Below, piece after piece: positions 59,898 to 64,000 of a DNA stretch of 64,000 nt. The stretch is from Psychrobacillus sp032154225. GTDB lineage: Bacteria; Bacillota; Bacilli; Bacillales_A; Planococcaceae. The notes under the pieces were generated by a model, which saw only the letters and a program-made list of their open reading frames with translations, was not told where the DNA came from and ran no database searches. The position numbers were made by a program, and so were the translations under genes. Positions within the stretch are counted from its first letter, which is position 1; each line of letters starts with the position of its first letter. The DNA is taken from NCBI RefSeq assembly GCF_032154225.1, contig NZ_JALDYF010000015.1:1-64000 (forward strand), read 5' to 3'.

Positions 59898-61847
59898 ATG
59901 GATTTCTTCCAACGCTTTGCTGTACCACATCCAAGCTTTTTAATATACGGAGCAATGGTTAGTATTGCTCTAACAATGATTGCCCTCGTCATCGGTATCA
60001 CGTACTTTAAGAAATGGGGATACCTTTGGCGTGAATGGATCACTACAGTAGATCATAAACGAATTGGTATTATGTATTTAGTCATTGCCCTTCTTATGCT
60101 ATTCCGCGGAGGAGTGGATGCAGTAATGATGCGTTATCAGCTATCAATGCCTGATAACACATTTCTAGATTCACAGCATTATAATGAAGTTTTCACAACA
60201 CACGGAATCGTAATGATTCTATTTATGGCTATGCCATTCATCACCTTCTTCTTTAACTATCTTATTCCGTTACAAATCGGGGCTCGTGATGTAGCATTCC
60301 CTCGTTTAAATGCATTAAGTTTTTGGTTATTCTTTATGGGTATGGGATTATTCAATATCTCATTCATAGTTGGTGGATCACCTGATGCAGGTTGGACCTC
60401 TTATTTCCCACTTGCAGGAAATGAATTTAGTTCATCAGTAGGTACGAACTATTACATGATAGCTATTCAAATAGCTGGTATGGGGACATTAATATCTGGT
60501 ATTAACTTTATAACGACTGTTCTTAAAATGAGAGCACCTGGTATGAAGTTAATGAAAATGCCAATGTTCACATGGTCTGCATTTATCGCGAACGTAATCG
60601 TTGTTTTTGCTTTCCCTGTATTAACAGTACTTCTTGCTATGGGGACAATGGATCGATTATTTGGAACTAACTTCTTTACAACCGTCAATGGTGGTATGGA
60701 TATGCTATGGGCTAACTTGTTCTGGGTTTGGGGACACCCTGAGGTATATATCCTAATCTTACCGGCATTCGGTCTTTACAGTGAAATAATCTCTACCTTT
60801 GCACGTCGTAATCTTTATGGCTATAAGTCAATGGTTGCTTCTATGGTAGTCATTTCAGTATTTTCATTTTTAGTTTGGGCTCACCATTTCTTCACAATGG
60901 GTCAAGGTCCATTATCTAATAGTATTTTTTCTATCACAACAATGGCGATAGCAGTTCCAACCGGAGTTAAAATATTTAACTGGTTATTCACGCTTTGGAA
61001 AGGCAAAATTGTATTCACAACGCCAATGCTATACTCTATGCTCTTCATTCCATTGTTCACATTAGGTGGAGTTACTGGAGTTATGCTTGCAATGTCGGCT
61101 GCAGATTACCAATATCATAATACGATGTTCTTAGTTGCTCACTTCCATAACGTAATTATTCCTGGAGTAGTTTACGCTATGATTGCAGGACTGACTTTCT
61201 ATTGGCCAAAAATGTTTGGCTTCATGTTAAATGAGAGAATTGGCAAATGGACAGCATGGTTGATGTCAGTTGGGTTCGTGTTAGCCTTTATTCCAATGTA
61301 TATTACTGGATTAGATGGTCAGGCACGGCGTATGTACACATATTCTGAGTCTACTGGCTTTAGTTTATTGAATATGGTTTCATTTATCGGTGCAGGAATT
61401 ATGGCAATTAGTTTTGCTTTACTTGTTTACAATATTTACTATAGTATTCGTTATGCTTCAAGAGATATTGGCAATGACCCATGGGATGCACGTTCGCTTG
61501 AATGGGCAACTCATACTCCAGTACCTGAATATAACTTTGCAATTCTTCCACAAGCTACATCAACACAACCGTTTTGGGATGCAAAGAAAAATGGTCATGA
61601 AATATTTAATGGTAAAATAGAAAAAATTCATATGCCGAATAATAGTGGCTGGCCATTTATTATGAGTTGTATCTTCTTTGTTTTTGGATTTGCAATGGTA
61701 TTTAGCATATGGCCTCTTGCCATCGTCTCATTAATCGGTGTTTTAGGTTGTATGGTTTATCGTTCGTTTGAGAAGGATCATGGTCGATATATCTCAGTTG
61801 AAGAAATTGAAGCAACTGAAGCAAAATTGCGAGGTGCTAAAAAATGA
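59898..61847 (+). CDS. qoxB: cytochrome aa3 quinol oxidase subunit I
   Basis: 649 residues, haem-copper oxidase subunit I with about 14 helices. Low-spin haem and CuB/haem a3 ligands are visible: TTHGIVMILFMAMPF, WVWGHPEVYILILPAFG (CuB His, cross-linked Tyr, proton-path Glu), AHHFF, VAHFHNVIIPGV. It reduces O2 to water with proton pumping. GAAAGGAG precedes the ATG. The 3' end overlaps qoxC by 4 nt. Confidence 0.96.
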   Translation: MDFFQRFAVPHPSFLIYGAMVSIALTMIALVIGITYFKKWGYLWREWITTVDHKRIGIMYLVIALLMLFRGGVDAVMMRYQLSMPDNTFLDSQHYNEVFTTHGIVMILFMAMPFITFFFNYLIPLQIGARDVAFPRLNALSFWLFFMGMGLFNISFIVGGSPDAGWTSYFPLAGNEFSSSVGTNYYMIAIQIAGMGTLISGINFITTVLKMRAPGMKLMKMPMFTWSAFIANVIVVFAFPVLTVLLAMGTMDRLFGTNFFTTVNGGMDMLWANLFWVWGHPEVYILILPAFGLYSEIISTFARRNLYGYKSMVASMVVISVFSFLVWAHHFFTMGQGPLSNSIFSITTMAIAVPTGVKIFNWLFTLWKGKIVFTTPMLYSMLFIPLFTLGGVTGVMLAMSAADYQYHNTMFLVAHFHNVIIPGVVYAMIAGLTFYWPKMFGFMLNERIGKWTAWLMSVGFVLAFIPMYITGLDGQARRMYTYSESTGFSLLNMVSFIGAGIMAISFALLVYNIYYSIRYASRDIGNDPWDARSLEWATHTPVPEYNFAILPQATSTQPFWDAKKNGHEIFNGKIEKIHMPNNSGWPFIMSCIFFVFGFAMVFSIWPLAIVSLIGVLGCMVYRSFEKDHGRYISVEEIEATEAKLRGAKK

Positions 61848-62440
61848 AGGTAGATAACTCGCTTCCGCTTGAATATAGTACGGAAGAAAATAACTTAAAA
61901 ATCTTAGGTTTTTGGATTTTCCTTGGTGCTGAAATAATGCTTTTTGCAACACTGTTTGCAGCGTATTTCACATTAGAAAATCGTATTGGCAATGGACCAT
62001 CTGGCGCAGAAATTTTTGAAATTACTCCTGTATTAGTTGAAACATTTCTACTATTAAGTAGTAGTTTTACTATCGGTCTTGCGATACATGCTATGCGTTT
62101 AGGTAAGAAAAAAGCTATGATGACTTTCTTTTCAATTACCCTACTACTTGGAGCTGGATTCTTAGGGTTTGAAATATATGAATTCATTCACTATGTTCAT
62201 GTAGGTGCAACACTACAAACTAGTGCATTTACTGCTGCACTATTAACTACACTTGGGACACACGGACTTCACGTAACACTTGGTTTATTTTGGGGATTAT
62301 TTATCCTAATGCAAATTAAAAAACGTGGATTAACACCTGAAACAGCTAATAAATCATTTATTTTCTCTCTTTATTGGCATTTCTTAGATATCGTGTGGAT
62401 TTTCATCTTTAGCTTCATTTACTTGAAAGGAATGATGTAA
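61844..62440 (+). CDS. qoxC: cytochrome aa3 quinol oxidase subunit III
   Basis: 198 residues, five membrane helices, subunit III family: LGFWIFLGAEIMLFATLFAA, ETFLLLSSSFTIGLAIHAM, TTLGTHGLHVTLGLFWGLF, YWHFLDIVWIFIFSFIYL. Translationally coupled to qoxB through an ATGA overlap. Confidence 0.95.
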   Translation: MKVDNSLPLEYSTEENNLKILGFWIFLGAEIMLFATLFAAYFTLENRIGNGPSGAEIFEITPVLVETFLLLSSSFTIGLAIHAMRLGKKKAMMTFFSITLLLGAGFLGFEIYEFIHYVHVGATLQTSAFTAALLTTLGTHGLHVTLGLFWGLFILMQIKKRGLTPETANKSFIFSLYWHFLDIVWIFIFSFIYLKGMM

Positions 62441-62442
62441 TT

Positions 62443-62724
62443 ATGAAAGAATTATTCCCGCTTAAACAAGTAATGGGCTTTGTATTTTCCCTAGTTCTTA
62501 CTGCAGTGGCACTTCTAGTTTACTTTACTGATATGCCATTTGCAGTTGGTATGACTATTCTTCTCATAACTGCATTCATACAAGCTGGTCTTCAGCTAAT
62601 TGTGTTCATGCATGCTGGTGAAACGAATGATAAAAACTCCATCTATACAAACGTATACTACGGTTTACTTATTGCGTTAATTACCGTTTTCGGTACACTA
62701 TTGATATTAGTTTGGGATATGTAA
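62443..62724 (+). CDS. qoxD: cytochrome aa3 quinol oxidase subunit IV
   Basis: 93 residues, three membrane helices (MGFVFSLVLTAVALLVYFT, VGMTILLITAFIQAGLQLIV, NVYYGLLIALITVFGTLLIL) and FMHAGETND, as in CyoD/QoxD subunits. It starts 2 nt after the qoxC stop; terminator follows at 62738. Confidence 0.93.
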   Translation: MKELFPLKQVMGFVFSLVLTAVALLVYFTDMPFAVGMTILLITAFIQAGLQLIVFMHAGETNDKNSIYTNVYYGLLIALITVFGTLLILVWDM

Positions 62725-62737
62725 ATAAAAAGTATTG

Positions 62738-62768
62738 AAGAGAGTGTCTTTTTAGACACTCTCTTTTT
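62738..62768. terminator. bidirectional intrinsic terminator
   Basis: AAGAGAGTGTC pairs with GACACTCTCTT, T5 following. It ends qoxABCD and overlaps the end of the convergent small gene. Confidence 0.85.
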
Positions 62769-62985
62769 CACATTTTCTTGAGTTAGCAATCATTTCTTCA
62801 GAAGCAACTAAAAATAAACCAATTACAAAGATAAAGACAGCCCCCATTACCGTTCCAATACCAACACCAACTAATGTATTAAAGTCACTTACAAGAAATC
62901 CATATAGAAAAATCGCAATTCCAATTGTTAGTACAGTGCCGGCTACGTATCTTGTAGCAGTTAGCATATTTGAGTATGATTCCAT
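62752..62985 (-). CDS. two-TM small membrane protein
   Basis: 77 residues from ATG 62983-62985 (GAAGGGGTG upstream at 6 nt; the longer frame starts within that site). Helices YVAGTVLTIGIAIFLYGFLV and VGIGTVMGAVFIFVIGLFLV, short basic C-terminus ending KCEKESV. Convergent with qoxD. No family recognised. Confidence 0.6.
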   Translation of the reverse strand: MESYSNMLTATRYVAGTVLTIGIAIFLYGFLVSDFNTLVGVGIGTVMGAVFIFVIGLFLVASEEMIANSRKCEKESV

Positions 62986-63060
62986 TTCCAACACCCCTTC
63001 TTATCATCTATTATTCACCCTGTTCACAAAATTGTCAAACAAAATTTCGATAGATGACCT

Positions 63061-64000
63061 TTATCCTTGACAAGTAGGGAGAGGTAAATCTTCACCAAAT
63101 ATAGCTACGCTCTGCCTATCTGTCACAAATTCATAACCATTCCATTGCAATACATTTTCCACATATCCTAATCCGTCTGCATGATATCTTCCCGCAATTT
63201 TCTGTAACGCCATAAGCTCATACGTACCGCTTCTTGCATAGTCAACTGGATACAAACCACCAACTGGGTCTACCCAGCCTTCAATTGGGTCTTTAAGTGT
63301 TCCGTTTTCATTGTAAATCTCGGATAAATATTCCTTCCCTTTGTACATTAAATCCAATGTGTACTTCTTACTTGGACTTGCACTAACGACAGTTGCTTTG
63401 AAATTATTTTGATAGTTAACCTCGTATTTATGCCTTTCATTGTACGCATCTACATCAAATACTTGCTGCATTTTTCCTTCCAAAAAGGAAAACACATATG
63501 CGTAAATTATGCCTCCGCTTCCGCCTGTATCTATAACGATAAGAATGTCATCTACATGATTTCCTGTAAAATCACCAAGGAATATAGTTGGGTTATAGCC
63601 AGCATTTTCTTTAAGTGGAATGCTCTCATGCAAATTCGTTCTTTCATTCATAATAACTAGCGTAATGTTTTGCCAAAATGGGCTTTCTTCCGTCTTATCA
63701 CCCATGAGATAAATAATGTCTCTGAAACCATCGCCAGTCACATCTCCTCTTTTACTATCTATAATAGTTTGAGTAGTTGACTCCAAATCGTTTAAAACTT
63801 GCTCCCTTTTGCTCAGTAACATCTCTTTCGAAGGATAAGGAGAGCGAAATGACAGGGCTTTATCAACGGAAAATAAATCCTCCTCTAAATCGCCTGATTT
63901 CTTTTGTGCATCTGATAAATAATACCAATAAAAAGAAAAATCATTAGTCTGCAATAATTTTTGATAGTATGCTGCAACCTTTTTAAAATAATATGGATAA
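63061..64000 (-). CDS. FG-GAP/VCBS-like repeat protein, 5' end beyond window
   Basis: The frame is open to the right edge (PYYFKKVAAYYQKLLQTNDF precedes the first internal TTG), so the start lies beyond position 64000. The visible ~312 residues have an N-terminal helical segment and then FG-GAP-like Asp-rich blades (KRGDVTGDGFRDIIYLMGD, TIFLGDFTGNHVDDILIVID) with Ca2+-binding-type loops. The end is GEDLPLPTCQG. In Bacillales such proteins are often secreted or spore/cell-surface associated; this is not shown here. Confidence 0.7.
   Translation of the reverse strand, partial: YPYYFKKVAAYYQKLLQTNDFSFYWYYLSDAQKKSGDLEEDLFSVDKALSFRSPYPSKEMLLSKREQVLNDLESTTQTIIDSKRGDVTGDGFRDIIYLMGDKTEESPFWQNITLVIMNERTNLHESIPLKENAGYNPTIFLGDFTGNHVDDILIVIDTGGSGGIIYAYVFSFLEGKMQQVFDVDAYNERHKYEVNYQNNFKATVVSASPSKKYTLDLMYKGKEYLSEIYNENGTLKDPIEGWVDPVGGLYPVDYARSGTYELMALQKIAGRYHADGLGYVENVLQWNGYEFVTDRQSVAIFGEDLPLPTCQG

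Noticed and set aside
1..64000. tRNA or rRNA genes, complete insertion sequences
   Set aside because: None could be recognised on either strand; the only recombinase is the broken tyrosine enzyme.

Overview
The window looks like a chromosomal segment of a low-GC, endospore-forming member of the Bacillales (Bacillaceae or Planococcaceae type). The evidence is strong AGGAGG-like ribosome binding sites with frequent TTG/GTG starts, a spore protein Tlp gene, a cytochrome aa3 quinol oxidase (qoxABCD), a histidine utilisation operon, and typical Bacillales orphan families (DUF3899, DUF4349, DUF2071, DUF1805). No tRNA, rRNA or CRISPR array was seen. Family names come from reading the protein sequences by eye; no database search was possible.

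Region 1 (about 1-17,900) is the unusual part. Some 18 small, mostly minus-strand, mostly single-gene units are separated by a recurring palindromic boundary sequence, seen at 24 places. Its core is CGTTAG, with arms TTCAACTAA / TTAGTTGAA. Boundaries are either short (one core, a simple hairpin) or long (two cores about 42 bp apart enclosing an intrinsic terminator hairpin). The genes are typical accessory genes: GNAT acetyltransferase, methyltransferase, DUF5694, P-loop kinase, MBL-fold hydrolase, alpha/beta hydrolase, lipoproteins, tiny membrane proteins and a colicin-immunity-like protein. A XerC/D-type tyrosine recombinase broken by one nonsense codon and one frameshift lies inside the array. 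The organisation is cassette-like, reminiscent of an integron cassette array, although the recombinase does not look like IntI. Two plus-strand blocks interrupt the array: an acetoin-reductase-like SDR with a GntR regulator (9440-11077), and a lipoprotein gene (4331-4909). A divergent DMT exporter / HTH regulator pair lies at 14486-16209.

Region 2 (18,000-31,600) holds small membrane and lipoproteins, a DUF4349 protein, the histidine degradation operon hutU-hutI-hutG-hutH, a convergent oligopeptide ABC importer (oppA-B-C-D, without oppF), a DUF3899 protein and a membrane dipeptidase.

Region 3 (32,000-42,600) holds a three-gene signalling operon (CheY-like receiver, CheC-like phosphatase, PAS-GGDEF), a coiled-coil protein, and a probable purine salvage operon. 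That operon joins a PotABCD-type ABC importer with a nucleoside hydrolase and adenine deaminase. It is preceded by a DUF2294-like gene, a good sigma-A promoter, PurBox-like sequences and an attenuator-like hairpin.

Region 4 (42,600-64,000) holds a chemoreceptor, a CPA1 Na+/H+ antiporter, a broken MBL-fold gene, a Ca2+/H+ antiporter, an HD-GYP protein, several orphans, tlp, a MarR regulator with a heterodimeric ABC exporter, a DUF2071 protein, qoxABCD and the 3' part of an FG-GAP-like protein running off the right edge. Long nested-palindrome repeats lie between genes at 31,795, 40,611, 53,001 and 58,195.
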